A stretch of 34,189 nt of DNA from Bryobacteraceae bacterium CoA2 C42 (GTDB lineage Bacteria; Acidobacteriota; Terriglobia; Bryobacterales; Bryobacteraceae): assembly GCA_019931245.1 (NCBI GenBank), contig JAINDL010000055.1, forward strand, positions 1 through 34,189. Direction: 5' to 3'. The first letter of the stretch is position 1, and every line of letters begins with the position of its first letter. The position numbers and the translations under genes are program-made. The notes beneath the pieces were generated by a model. The model saw nothing but the letters and a program-made list of their open reading frames with translations, had not been told where the DNA came from and ran no database searches. Shown in pieces: positions 10,001 to 17,260 of this stretch.

Positions 10001-10263
10001 GGCTGGAGGTCCCGGCGAGCGGCCAGAGTTCGCAGGGCCGCCTCGTGGCGGGTGACATCAGCATGAAACCCGTCGCGCAGACGCTGGCCCGCGGAGAGGA
10101 GACGGGTTCCGGCATCCTGGCGGAGCTGACGGACCAGGAAGAAGCCGCCAAGCGTCGTAGCGGCCAGGAAAGAGAGCGTCACGGCAGCCAGCATCGTAAC
10201 AGCAAGCCGGCCGGCATACGAAGGAGGAGTTCTTTGCGAATCCGATGGGTTGGAGTCGAACAC
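7039..10263 (-). CDS. Membrane PAS-GGDEF-EAL c-di-GMP signalling protein
   Basis: A protein of 1074 residues. TM helix 1 is at about 18-45, followed by an extracytoplasmic sensor region (about 46-250), TM2 (about 253-275), a HAMP-like segment, two PAS domains (about 360-475 and 480-600), GGDEF (about 605-765) and EAL (about 780-1030). The diguanylate cyclase motif is intact (RLGGDEF, GGDEF at 685-689), but I see no RxxD inhibitory site just before it. The EAL domain keeps EALVRW (813-818), INLSALQF, LEVTETM, DDFGTGYS, KVDR and AEGIE, so phosphodiesterase activity is expected as well. It makes and/or degrades cyclic di-GMP in response to an external and a PAS-sensed signal. The start is a GTG at 10263; no strong ribosome site was seen, so the N-terminus is uncertain. 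Confidence 0.93.
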   Translation of the reverse strand: MFDSNPSDSQRTPPSYAGRLAVTMLAAVTLSFLAATTLGGFFLVRQLRQDAGTRLLSAGQRLRDGFHADVTRHEAALRTLAARRDLQPGALAAALEGHPAFLALLVTGPDGRICQLYCPAAATAPPLPGENTSVAALDYFRQPQQTLKPFLSNALADADARRPPAVALSVPLIDASGRFAGVVAGLLDPRRLPALAAVSADAPAVRLHDARGAVVASAGARAAPGPELRLPLAGGGWSLAVRQPSGPFPAPLGGFLLAVALLLLLSGVAAWWAGRRMAGALSAPLADLARRIRQYDPAAPVEPPGEAMGSAGELAAVLDAFRHLAQRLAADHRRSRGLLADLETQLSDSASRLANSESRYFQLLSRTSDISYSTGPTGLLTSWNEAFERLLGPVPPGAKIQHWLDRPNRHLLQRAAIGQIRNRTDAAEVEVAVTLPGGESRWLAQISRLLLDPRSGVIGFQVVAEDITERRLARTAQREAEERYALAVRGSKNGIWDWDLRTGTVYYSPRWREMLGIPPGAPCETPEAWLTRVHPGDVRSLQADLNSFLRQDGIEIFESEHRIQHGDGTWRWVMTCGAAVRGADGRALRIAGSASDLTAGKLVDPLTGLPNRLAALERLEQLLGRQREDPNRPFALLFMDLDRFKMVNDSLGHVKGDHLLLGVSRRLMAALDQVDGAVGFVGRLGGDEFVVVLDDAPGGRIAVAVAQAVQREMQAPFSLDGSLLFASTSIGIAISEPSQTSAEDLLRNADTAMYHAKSAGRGRYRIFDSSMRATAIARLALETDLRRALDDGEFELFYQAQVDLATGRLSGFEALVRWQHPTRGLLPPSQFIYAAEENGLILPLGRWVLEQGCRQLAAWQSRLPACGGLSVSINLSALQFNDPKLATVVASVLAETGLDPHRLHLEVTETMLAADPGVARSTLEELSAMGVALEVDDFGTGYSCLGQLHQLPFNTVKVDRTFVHAMDSQQKSQNEGRKIVESIVNLSGNLGISVIAEGIENEDHWVLLARLGCNIGQGYYFSRPVDSEAAFELATRRLSQPWPVPASLCADPAALLQLERSLRGATPTRPTPPQ

Positions 10264-10340
10264 GGTCCGTTAGCTCGCGGAGTCCTCCACAAAGGGGATA
10301 TCGGCCGGGGCGAGACGACTATGAGGATAGTTTTACGGGT

Positions 10341-11816
10341 TCAGGTGCCGCAGAAGGTGCGGTAGGGGGCGCTGCCCGGGGGGGCGGGTTCAGTGTAGGT
10401 TTCGAGGCCGGGGCGGGGGGTGAAGGGCAGGGCGAGGACGTCGAGAAGAGCGGTAAAGGGGGCGAGATCGTCGCGTTCGACGGCGGCGGCGAGCGCGGCT
10501 TCGACGAGGTGGTTGCGGGGGATATAGACGGGGTTGGCGGAGTCCATGGCGCGGGCGGAGGCGGCGGGGTCAGCAAGGCGGGCCCGCCAGGCAGGGACCC
10601 ACGTCTGCCAGGCGGGGGCCGGCAAGAGGGCGTGGAGGGGGGCGTCGTCGCCGCGGGCGGCGGCGGAGAGGGCGCCGAAGGCCCGGGTGTAGTCCACTTT
10701 ATGGGTCTCGAGGAGGGAGAGGAAGCTGTTGGCGAGGGCGAGGTCGGCGGGTTCGGGCGGGGCGAGGAGGCCGAGTTTGGCGCGCATGCCGGTGAGCCAG
10801 GCGGCTTCGTAGTGGGTGGAGAACTCTTCAAGAACGGCGGTGGCGGGGGCGATGGCGGCCTGGGGGTCGGCGTCGATGAGGGGCAGGAGGGTTTCTGCGA
10901 AGCGGGTGAGATTCCAGCGGGCGATGGGGGGCTGCTGGCCGTAGGCGTAGCGGCCGTGGTGGTCGATGGAGCTGAAGACGGTGGCGGGGTGGTAGGTGTC
11001 GAGGAAGGCGCAGGGGCCGTAGTCGATGGTTTCGCCGGAGATGGCCATGTTGTCGGTGTTCATGACGCCGTGGATGAAGCCGGTGAGCATCCAGCGGGCG
11101 ATGAGTTCGGCCTGGCGGCGGCTGACGGCGGCGAGGAGGGCGAGGTAGGGATTGGCTTCGGCGGCGAGAGCGGGGTAGTGGCGGGCGATGGTGTAATCGG
11201 CCAGTTGCTTGAGTTTGGCGGTGTCGCCGCGGGCGGCGAAGAACTGGAAAGTCCCGACGCGGATGTGGCTGGCGGCGACGCGGGTGAGGACGGCGCCGGG
11301 GAGGGGAGATTCGCGGTAGACGGATTCGCCGGTGGCGGCGGCGGCGAGGGCGCGCGTGGTGGGGATGCCGAGGGCGTGCATGGCTTCGCCGAGGATGTAT
11401 TCGCGGAGGACGGGGCCGAGGGCGGCTTTGCCGTCGCCGCCGCGGGAGAAGGGAGTGCGGCCGGAGCCTTTGAACTGGATATCACGGCGCTGGCCGTGAA
11501 GATCGATGACTTCGCCGAGGAGGAGGGCGCGGCCGTCACCGAGCTGGGGCACGAAGTGGCCGAACTGGTGGCCGGCGTAGGCTTGGGCGAGGGGCATGGA
11601 GCCGGGCGGGGCGTAGTTGCCGGAGAAGATTTCCGCGCCGACGGGGGAGTCGAGGGCGGCGGCGTTGAGGCCGAGTTCGCGGGCGAGCGCGTGATTGAAG
11701 GCGATGAGGCGGGGGGCGGGGGCGGGGGCGGCGGCGGCGGGGGCGTAGCAGCCGGGCAGGTCGCGGGCGTAGGAGTTATCGAAGCGGAAGCCGAGTTCGC
11801 GGGACAGGTCGAGCAC
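10341..11816 (-). CDS. selO: Protein adenylyltransferase SelO (YdiU/UPF0061 family)
   Basis: A 491-residue full-length SelO pseudokinase-fold enzyme, which transfers AMP from ATP to Ser/Thr/Tyr of target proteins and is linked to redox homeostasis. Visible landmarks are NSYARDLPG near the N-terminus, SGNYAPPGSMPLAQAYAGHQ, the ATP-binding Lys in FKGSGRTPFSRGGDGK (K116), and the catalytic HGVMNTDNMAISGETIDYGPCAF block with N253, D255, N256 and the metal-binding D265. The C-terminus ends FCGT, keeping the conserved C-terminal Cys that takes the place of selenocysteine in eukaryotic SelO; it ends at an ordinary TGA with no sign of recoding. The start is GTG at 11816. It is divergent from the HpsN-like gene across a 67-bp gap. 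Confidence 0.95.
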   Translation of the reverse strand: MLDLSRELGFRFDNSYARDLPGCYAPAAAAPAPAPRLIAFNHALARELGLNAAALDSPVGAEIFSGNYAPPGSMPLAQAYAGHQFGHFVPQLGDGRALLLGEVIDLHGQRRDIQFKGSGRTPFSRGGDGKAALGPVLREYILGEAMHALGIPTTRALAAAATGESVYRESPLPGAVLTRVAASHIRVGTFQFFAARGDTAKLKQLADYTIARHYPALAAEANPYLALLAAVSRRQAELIARWMLTGFIHGVMNTDNMAISGETIDYGPCAFLDTYHPATVFSSIDHHGRYAYGQQPPIARWNLTRFAETLLPLIDADPQAAIAPATAVLEEFSTHYEAAWLTGMRAKLGLLAPPEPADLALANSFLSLLETHKVDYTRAFGALSAAARGDDAPLHALLPAPAWQTWVPAWRARLADPAASARAMDSANPVYIPRNHLVEAALAAAVERDDLAPFTALLDVLALPFTPRPGLETYTEPAPPGSAPYRTFCGT

Positions 11817-11883
11817 TACTGATTAGTATGCGGCAGGTTGGTATGGGGTAGGGTGGCGGCGCGGCGGGGAAGCGATAGCATAG

Positions 11884-13164
11884 ATGCCGATGCAGATCCT
11901 CAAGGACGGAACGCACCGGCTGTTTGAACACGATGCTGAGACGGCGGCGCTGGTGACGCGGATGCTCCTGGCGCTCGAACGGGAGGGCATGGACGCGGTG
12001 CGCCGCTACAGTCGGCAGTTTGATGACTGGGCCCCGGACGACTTTGAGCTTTCGTCGGCGCAGATTGCCGAGGCGGTGGGGCGGCTCTCGGCGCAGGCGC
12101 TGCGCGACACGGAGTACTGTCAGGACAACGTCCGGCGCTTTGCCGAGGCGCAGCGGCAGACGCTGCTGCCGCTTGAGGTGGAGCTGCGGCCGGGGGTGAT
12201 TCTCGGCCACCGGCATATTCCGGTGAACGCGGTGGGCAGCTACATTCCGGGAGGCCGGTATCCGATGTTCGGGTCGGCGCAGATGAGCATTATTCCTGCG
12301 CGGGTGGCGGGGGTGAAGCGGATTGTGGCGTGTACGCCGCCGGTGAAGGGGCAGGGGTGGTATCCGGCGACGATCAACGCCATTCACAAAGCCGGCGCGG
12401 ACCGCATTTTCGCGCTGGGCGGGGTGCCGGCGCTGGCGCTGATGGCGTTTGGGTTGGGGGGCGTGGAGCCGGTGGATATCTTGTGCGGGGCGGGCAACCG
12501 GTTTGTGGCCGAGGCCAAGCGGCAGCTGTTCGGGCGCTGCGGCATCGACCTGTTGGCGGGGCCGACGGAGATTCTGGTGTTGGCCGACGACAGCGCCGAC
12601 CCGGCGCTGGTGGCCTGCGATCTGCTGGGGCAGGCCGAGCATGACCCGAACAGCGGAGTTTGCCTGATCTGCCGGAGCGAGGAGTTCGGGCGGCGGACGA
12701 TGGCGGAGGTGGACCGGCAGTTGGCGGTGCTGCCGACGCGGGACGTGGCGGAGTTGGCGTGGCGGGACAACGGGATTGTGTACGTGGCCGGGTCGGCGGC
12801 CGAGGCGGTGGAGTTGAGCGACCGGTATGCGCCGGAGCATCTCGAGCTACACGTGGCGGAGGTGGATTACTATCTGGCGCGCCTGACCAATTACGGCTCG
12901 CTGTTTATTGGCGAGGAGACGACGGTGGCCTACGGGGATAAGACGATCGGCACGAACCATATCCTGCCGACGAGCCGGGCGGCGCGGTACACGGGCGGGG
13001 TGTGGGTGGGTAAGTTTCTGAAGACCTGCACGTATCAGCGGATGAGCCGCGAGGCGAGCGTGGAGACGGGGGAGGTGACGGCGCGGCAGTGCGAGCTTGA
13101 GAACATGCTGGCGCACGCGATTACGGCGCGGGTGCGGGTGGAGCGGTACCGGGGGGAGGCATGA
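11884..13164 (+). CDS. Histidinol-dehydrogenase-family enzyme, HpsN-like subgroup
   Basis: A 426-residue NAD-dependent dehydrogenase of the HisD superfamily. Zn ligands and catalytic residues are in place: Q250 and H253 (GQAEHD), E318 and H319 (APEHLEL), D352 (GDKTIGTNH) and H411. The segments GHRHIPVNAVGSYIPGG, MFGSAQMSIIPARVAGVKRI and TGGVWVGKFLKTCTYQ resemble HpsN, the 2,3-dihydroxypropanesulfonate (sulfopropanediol) 3-dehydrogenase, more than biosynthetic HisD. No other his gene is nearby, and a GntP permease overlaps it downstream by 4 bp. I therefore infer a catabolic double oxidation of a small primary alcohol to a carboxylate, not histidine synthesis. The true substrate is unknown. 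A second ATG at 11890 is an alternative start. Confidence 0.85.
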   Translation: MPMQILKDGTHRLFEHDAETAALVTRMLLALEREGMDAVRRYSRQFDDWAPDDFELSSAQIAEAVGRLSAQALRDTEYCQDNVRRFAEAQRQTLLPLEVELRPGVILGHRHIPVNAVGSYIPGGRYPMFGSAQMSIIPARVAGVKRIVACTPPVKGQGWYPATINAIHKAGADRIFALGGVPALALMAFGLGGVEPVDILCGAGNRFVAEAKRQLFGRCGIDLLAGPTEILVLADDSADPALVACDLLGQAEHDPNSGVCLICRSEEFGRRTMAEVDRQLAVLPTRDVAELAWRDNGIVYVAGSAAEAVELSDRYAPEHLELHVAEVDYYLARLTNYGSLFIGEETTVAYGDKTIGTNHILPTSRAARYTGGVWVGKFLKTCTYQRMSREASVETGEVTARQCELENMLAHAITARVRVERYRGEA

Positions 13165-14540
13165 GTGTTCTGATCATTCTGCTGGCCCTGGGTTTGCTGA
13201 TGTACGTGGCCTACCGGGGCATGAGCGTGATACTGTTTGCGCCGGTGGCGGCGGTGCTGGCGGTGGTGCTGACCAATCCGGCGTGGGTGCCGGCGTGGTT
13301 CTACGGTCTGTTCATGGAGCGGATGGTGGGCTTTGTGAAGCTCTATTTTCCGGTGTTTCTGCTGGGGGCGATCTTTGGCAAGTTCATTGAGCTGTCGGGA
13401 TTTGCGCGGTCCATCATCAGCGCGGTGACGGCATTTATCGGGGCGCGGCACGCAATGCTGGCGGTGGTGCTGGTGTGCGCGATTTTGACTTACGGCGGGG
13501 TGTCGCTGTTTGTGGTGGCGTTTGCGGTGTATCCGTTTGCGGCGGAGCTGTTCCGGACGGCCGATGTGCCCAAACGGCTGATTCCGGCCACGATTGCGCT
13601 GGGGGCGTTCACCTTCACCATGGACGCGCTGCCGGGGACGCCGCAGATTCAGAACATCATTCCGACGACCTTTTTCGGGACCGATACGTGGGCGGCGCCG
13701 TGGCTGGGGGTGTGCGGCGGAGGGTTTGTGCTGGTGGTGGGGATGGCGTATCTGCAGTGGCGGCAGCGGGCGGCGGCGCGGGCGGGCGAAGGCTACGGCG
13801 AGGGGCACGCCAACGAGCCGGTTTCCGAGTGGCCGGGTCCGCTGCCGCATCCGGCGCTGGCGGTGGCGCCGCTGCTGGTGGTGGGTTTTTTGAACAAGCT
13901 GCTGACGGGGTGGATTCCGGCGGCTTACGGGAAAACGGTGGCGCTGCCGGACGGGGCGCGGGTGGAGGTGGAGAAGCTGACGGCGATCTGGGCGGTGGAG
14001 GGGGCGCTGGTGGCGGCGATTGTGCTGGTGGGGGTGGTGGCGTTCCGGCGGATCCGGGTGGGGGTGACGGCGGGGCTGCAGGGGGCGGTGAACGGGGCGG
14101 TGCTGGCGGCGTTGAACACGGGTTCGGAGTACGGCTTCGGGGCGGTGATTGCGGCGCTGCCGGGGTTTGCGGTGGTGCGGGAGGTGCTGACGGCGTCGGT
14201 GCGGGATCCGCTGCTGAATGTGGCGGTGACGACGAATGTGCTGAGCGGCATTACGGGCTCGGCGTCGGGGGGGATGAGCATTGCGCTGGGGGCGATGGGG
14301 CAGACCTATCTGCAGAACGCGCTGGCGGCGGGGATATCGCCCGAGGTGCTGCACCGGGTGGCGGCGATGTCGAGCGGGGGGATGGATACGCTGCCGCACA
14401 ACGGAGCGGTGATTACGCTGCTGACGGTGACGGGGTTGACGCACCGGCAGGCCTATCGGGAGATTCTGGGGATGACGGTGATCAAGACCGCGGCGGTGTT
14501 TCTGGTCATTGGCCTGTACACCTGGCTGGGGGTGCAGTAG
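13161..14540 (+). CDS. GntP-family permease
   Basis: This 459-residue inner-membrane protein has about twelve hydrophobic helices and matches the GntP family (gluconate, D-beta-hydroxybutyrate and related carboxylates). Typical blocks are FPVFLLGAIFGKFIELSG, LTYGGVSLFVVAFAVYP, FTMDALPGTPQIQNIIPT and the late SSGGMDTLPHNGAVITLL, which is close to that in hydroxybutyrate permeases. Its ATG overlaps the dehydrogenase stop (ATGA), and a GGGGAGG ribosome site lies just upstream inside that gene, so the two are translationally coupled. It probably imports the substrate, or a precursor, of the HpsN-like enzyme by proton symport. Exact specificity is not readable. Confidence 0.9.
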   Translation: MSVLIILLALGLLMYVAYRGMSVILFAPVAAVLAVVLTNPAWVPAWFYGLFMERMVGFVKLYFPVFLLGAIFGKFIELSGFARSIISAVTAFIGARHAMLAVVLVCAILTYGGVSLFVVAFAVYPFAAELFRTADVPKRLIPATIALGAFTFTMDALPGTPQIQNIIPTTFFGTDTWAAPWLGVCGGGFVLVVGMAYLQWRQRAAARAGEGYGEGHANEPVSEWPGPLPHPALAVAPLLVVGFLNKLLTGWIPAAYGKTVALPDGARVEVEKLTAIWAVEGALVAAIVLVGVVAFRRIRVGVTAGLQGAVNGAVLAALNTGSEYGFGAVIAALPGFAVVREVLTASVRDPLLNVAVTTNVLSGITGSASGGMSIALGAMGQTYLQNALAAGISPEVLHRVAAMSSGGMDTLPHNGAVITLLTVTGLTHRQAYREILGMTVIKTAAVFLVIGLYTWLGVQ

Positions 14541-14570
14541 GCGGGCCAATACTGCTAGGCTCATCGAAAG

Positions 14571-15674
14571 ATGACGAGACAGGTTTGCTTGTTTTTGCTG
14601 CTGCTGCTGCCGCCGGGTTTGGCGGCGCAGGGACTGCCGCCGGCGCCGCGGGCGCTGGGATTGCCGGCGCCGGGGCCGGTGGGCGATGGACCGTACGCGC
14701 CGCAGCCGATTCTGCCGGGCGGGATTGTGATGCCGCTCTATCCGGCGGGTTCGCCGCTGCTGAAGGCCGACCGGGTGAAGGAAGCCGAGATCTACAACAT
14801 GAGCCAGACGGTGGCGGGGCGGATCAGCAGCATTGTCAACATCCACAACCCGTCGATGGAGATCCACCGCGTCGAGCGGAACCTGAACACGGGGGCGGTG
14901 GTGATTCTGGCGGCGGGCGGGGGGCACAATACCTTGAACGTGGGGGGCGAGAGCGCGGATTTTGTTCCGTTCTTCTACAACTACGGCGTAAACACGGTGA
15001 TTCTGCGCAACCGGCTGCGCAAGGACGGCTACGTGGCCGAGGTGGATGCGGTGAACGATGCGCTGCAGGCGATCCGGATGGTGCGGGCTTACGCCGCCGA
15101 GTTTCAGTTTGATCCGCAGAAGATTGGCATCGTTGGTTTTTCGGCCGGCGCGGAGCTTTCCGCGCCCGCGGCGGTGCTGTTTCCGCAGTTTGAAAGCCAG
15201 CGGAACGAGCCGGGGGATCCGCTGCGGGGCGTCTCCGCGCGGCCGGACTTTGTGGGGATGATCTACCCGGGGCCGAGCCCGTTTGCGCGGAACCGGACAG
15301 CACCGGAGATTCCGGCCAACGTGCCGCCGGCGTTTCTGGCCACGGGCGGGTCCGGCGACCGGATGCACGCCATCTGGGCGCTCGATTACTTCGGGGCGAT
15401 GCTCGCAAAGGGGGTGCCGAATATCGAACTGCATGTTTACGGCAACGGGCGGCACCCGGGCGATGCGCTGCCGGACGGCACCCGGATGACGGGCGGATTA
15501 ACGGACCGGGGCGGGATGCCGCTCGGGACGTGGCAGTTCCGCATGATGGACTGGATGCGGGATCTGGGCTTCCTCGGCAAGCCGGGCGTCGAGACGAAGG
15601 CGGCGCGGGATGTGGCGGAGTACGTAAAGAATCCGCCGCGGATCCGGCCGGCGGGGGCGCCGCGGGGGAACTGA
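14571..15674 (+). CDS. Secreted alpha/beta hydrolase (acetyl-xylan-esterase-like)
   Basis: This 367-residue protein has a signal peptide (about residues 1-20) and an alpha/beta-hydrolase fold of the BD-FAE/esterase-lipase type. The oxyanion stretch is AAGGGHNTL at 114-122, the nucleophile is S191 in GFSAGAE, the likely acid is D263 (GSGDRM) and the His is H295 (GNGRHPGD). It probably removes an ester group (acetyl or feruloyl type) from a carbohydrate or other small ester outside the cytoplasm. It lies 30 bp after the permease and overlaps the Rrf2 gene by 1 bp (TGATG), so it belongs to the same unit. It might release the compound that the permease then imports; that link is inference. Confidence 0.82.
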   Translation: MTRQVCLFLLLLLPPGLAAQGLPPAPRALGLPAPGPVGDGPYAPQPILPGGIVMPLYPAGSPLLKADRVKEAEIYNMSQTVAGRISSIVNIHNPSMEIHRVERNLNTGAVVILAAGGGHNTLNVGGESADFVPFFYNYGVNTVILRNRLRKDGYVAEVDAVNDALQAIRMVRAYAAEFQFDPQKIGIVGFSAGAELSAPAAVLFPQFESQRNEPGDPLRGVSARPDFVGMIYPGPSPFARNRTAPEIPANVPPAFLATGGSGDRMHAIWALDYFGAMLAKGVPNIELHVYGNGRHPGDALPDGTRMTGGLTDRGGMPLGTWQFRMMDWMRDLGFLGKPGVETKAARDVAEYVKNPPRIRPAGAPRGN

Positions 15675-16153
15675 TGCGGACGCTGTCGAAGAAGACCCAA
15701 TACGCCCTGCGGGCGTTGTATGTGCTGGCGGCGAACTACGGGCGGGGGCCGACGCTGATTGCGCGGATGGCGGCGCAGGAGTCGATTCCGCAGGATTTTC
15801 TCGAGGCGATTCTGCTGGGGCTGAAGCGGCAGGGGCTGGTGGAGAGTAAGAAGGGCAAGGGCGGGGGCTATTCGTTAAGCCTGCCGCCGGAGCGGGTGAC
15901 GATGGGGTCGGTAATCCGGCTGCTGGAGGGGCCGCTGGCGCCGCTGCCGTGCGCGAGCGAGACGGCGTACCGGAAGTGCGAGGAGTGCGTGGACGATCAG
16001 TTGTGCGGGACGCGAATGGTGATGCGCGAGGTGCGGGACGCGATGGCGGAGATTCTGGACCGGACGACGCTGGCGCAGGTGTGCGAGCGGATGGAGGAGG
16101 CGAAGGCGCGGGCGAGGCAGGGCGACGATGAGGGGCTGATGTACTACATCTAA
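15674..16153 (+). CDS. Rrf2-family regulator with an Fe-S-type Cys cluster
   Basis: A 159-residue winged-helix regulator of the Rrf2 family: MRTLSKKTQYALRAL start, a wing region with KGKGGGYSL, and a Cys-rich segment with C93, C102, C105 and C111. IscR-type members use three Cys in this region to hold an iron-sulfur cluster that controls DNA binding, so redox, iron or nitric-oxide sensing is likely here. The start at 15674 overlaps the hydrolase stop by one base, and the family N-terminus falls exactly there. As the last gene of the dehydrogenase-permease-hydrolase unit it may control that unit. No operator was identified. Confidence 0.88.
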   Translation: MRTLSKKTQYALRALYVLAANYGRGPTLIARMAAQESIPQDFLEAILLGLKRQGLVESKKGKGGGYSLSLPPERVTMGSVIRLLEGPLAPLPCASETAYRKCEECVDDQLCGTRMVMREVRDAMAEILDRTTLAQVCERMEEAKARARQGDDEGLMYYI

Positions 16154-16372
16154 GCGTGGTGGGAGTCCGGCGGCGAAACCGTCATCGCCCGGAGCGGCGT
16201 GCCGTTGGCGGCTGACGGCGGCGCCGGCGGAGAGACAGGAAGCGGGCGGACTGGCGATCGACGGGCCGGCGGTGCTAGTGGCGATGGGAGGGCACTGCGG
16301 GCGGCCGGCGGCTGATTGCTCTGTGCCCATTCGCGTTTGGCGCCGCCGGGGACGGTTGGGAGCAGGGGCGGG
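16154..16372. other. Convergent intergenic gap, 219 bp
   Basis: A GC-rich gap between the convergent Rrf2 and DJ-1 genes. I see no gene, no clear stem-plus-T-run terminator and no repeat. Confidence 0.5.
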
Positions 16373-16939
16373 TTAGGCGGTCGGTTCGGCTTCGGCGAGC
16401 ATCTTCATGAACTCGCGCATGAACAGGTGGTTGTCGTGCCAGGTGCGGCCGCTGACGAGGTTGCCATCGCGGACGCAGCCTTCGTTGACGAAGGTTCCGC
16501 CGGAGAAGGTGACGTCCATGGCGCACTTGGCGACGGTGGCGACGCGTTTGCCGCGGATCACATCGGCGGCGGCGATGATTTCAACGCCGTGGCAGACGCT
16601 GGCGACGGGCTTTTGGGCGGCGAAGAAGTGCCGGGTGATGGCCATCAGGTGCTGGTCGTAGCGGAGATACTCGGGGGCGCGGCCGCCGGTGATGAACAGG
16701 CCGAGATACTCCGCGGGGTTGACGTCGGCAAAGGCGATGTCGGCCGCCAGGTGGTAGCTGGGGCCTTCGCGGGTGATATCCCAGCCCGGGGGGATTTCGT
16801 GCATGACGAGGTGGTAGAGGCGGGCCTGGGGGCCGGCGACGACGACGTCGTAACCGGCCTCTTTCAGGCGGAAGAAGGGGTAGAGGGTGTCGAGGGCCTC
16901 AGCGGCGTCGCCGATGATGATGAGTACTTTGTTGGGCAT
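16373..16939 (-). CDS. DJ-1/PfpI family protein
   Basis: This 188-residue cytoplasmic protein of the DJ-1/PfpI (class I glutamine amidotransferase-like) superfamily has the nucleophile elbow SVCHG, with C116 followed by H117, and an early acidic residue E14 positioned as in DJ-1 proteins. The ITGGRAPEYLR block is typical of the PfpI/YhbO branch. Members act as protein or nucleotide deglycases, chaperone-like stress proteins or peptidases; the exact activity is not determined here. Three bases upstream ends what looks like the C-terminal remnant of an oxidoreductase, so this gene may once have been the second in an operon. Confidence 0.88.
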   Translation of the reverse strand: MPNKVLIIIGDAAEALDTLYPFFRLKEAGYDVVVAGPQARLYHLVMHEIPPGWDITREGPSYHLAADIAFADVNPAEYLGLFITGGRAPEYLRYDQHLMAITRHFFAAQKPVASVCHGVEIIAAADVIRGKRVATVAKCAMDVTFSGGTFVNEGCVRDGNLVSGRTWHDNHLFMREFMKMLAEAEPTA

Positions 16940-16942
16940 TGA

Positions 16943-17095
16943 TTAGTTAGTGGGTTCTTTTACATTACGCCCGTCGCCTTCGTAGCCGGGGCGCGGGGGG
17001 GCTTGCGGGATGATTTTTTCGGTTTTGGGATCAAAGGCCAGCGTACGGCGTTCGCGGTAGGAGTCGGCGGCGGCGGAGAGAAGAGCGGTGCGACG
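16943..17095 (-). pseudogene. Possible C-terminal remnant of a Gfo/Idh/MocA-type oxidoreductase
   Basis: On the minus strand a frame ending at TAA 16943-16945 encodes a protein-like tail of about 50 residues that includes SAAADSYRERRTLAFDPKTE. This resembles the C-terminal end of Gfo/Idh/MocA oxidoreductases, where a small-residue helix and SYR.. lead into FDP.TE. Upstream of about 17100 the frame loses any protein character and there is no start or Rossmann domain. I infer a gene whose 5' part was deleted. The identification is from memory of the family and is weak. Confidence 0.35.
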
Positions 17096-17173
17096 CGTCA
17101 AGAAGTTCACGATACCAGAAGAGTACGACACGGCAAGAGCAGTGGTGAGGCCAGAGCATAGGCGGGCGTTCGG

Positions 17174-17203
17174 TTGCGCCCGGGGAAGCCGAGGGCTTAT
17201 ACT
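17174..17203 (+). promoter_or_regulatory. Putative sigma70-type promoter of rpmH
   Basis: TTGCGC at 17174-17179 and TATACT at 17198-17203 are separated by 18 bp, upstream of rpmH at 17261. The -10 region continues as TATACTGAGA, and the same ten bases recur upstream of greA at 27551. Confidence 0.5.
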
Positions 17204-17260
17204 GAGAGATCGGGCAGGGTGTGCTGTGGTGCGCTTGTGCCTATAGGAATCTAAAAGACA

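Noticed and set aside
10341-10360. Selenocysteine in SelO
   Set aside because: The conserved C-terminal position is an ordinary TGC Cys, and the TGA that follows ends the protein at the normal family length.
10245-11822. Long glycine-rich plus-strand frame
   Set aside because: It is the antisense of selO; the Gly/Val/Glu bias comes from the codon pattern of the real minus-strand gene.
11884-13164. Histidine-biosynthetic HisD
   Set aside because: Sequence blocks are HpsN-like, no his genes adjoin it, and it is coupled to a permease; biosynthetic function is not excluded but not favoured.
13035-15455. 806-residue minus-strand frame rich in Arg/His/Pro
   Set aside because: It is antisense to the dehydrogenase, permease and hydrolase genes, all with clear family motifs on the plus strand.
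16940-17260. Chromosomal origin next to rpmH
   Set aside because: rpmH often lies near oriC, but there is no dnaA, no DnaA-box cluster and no AT-rich unwinding region here.
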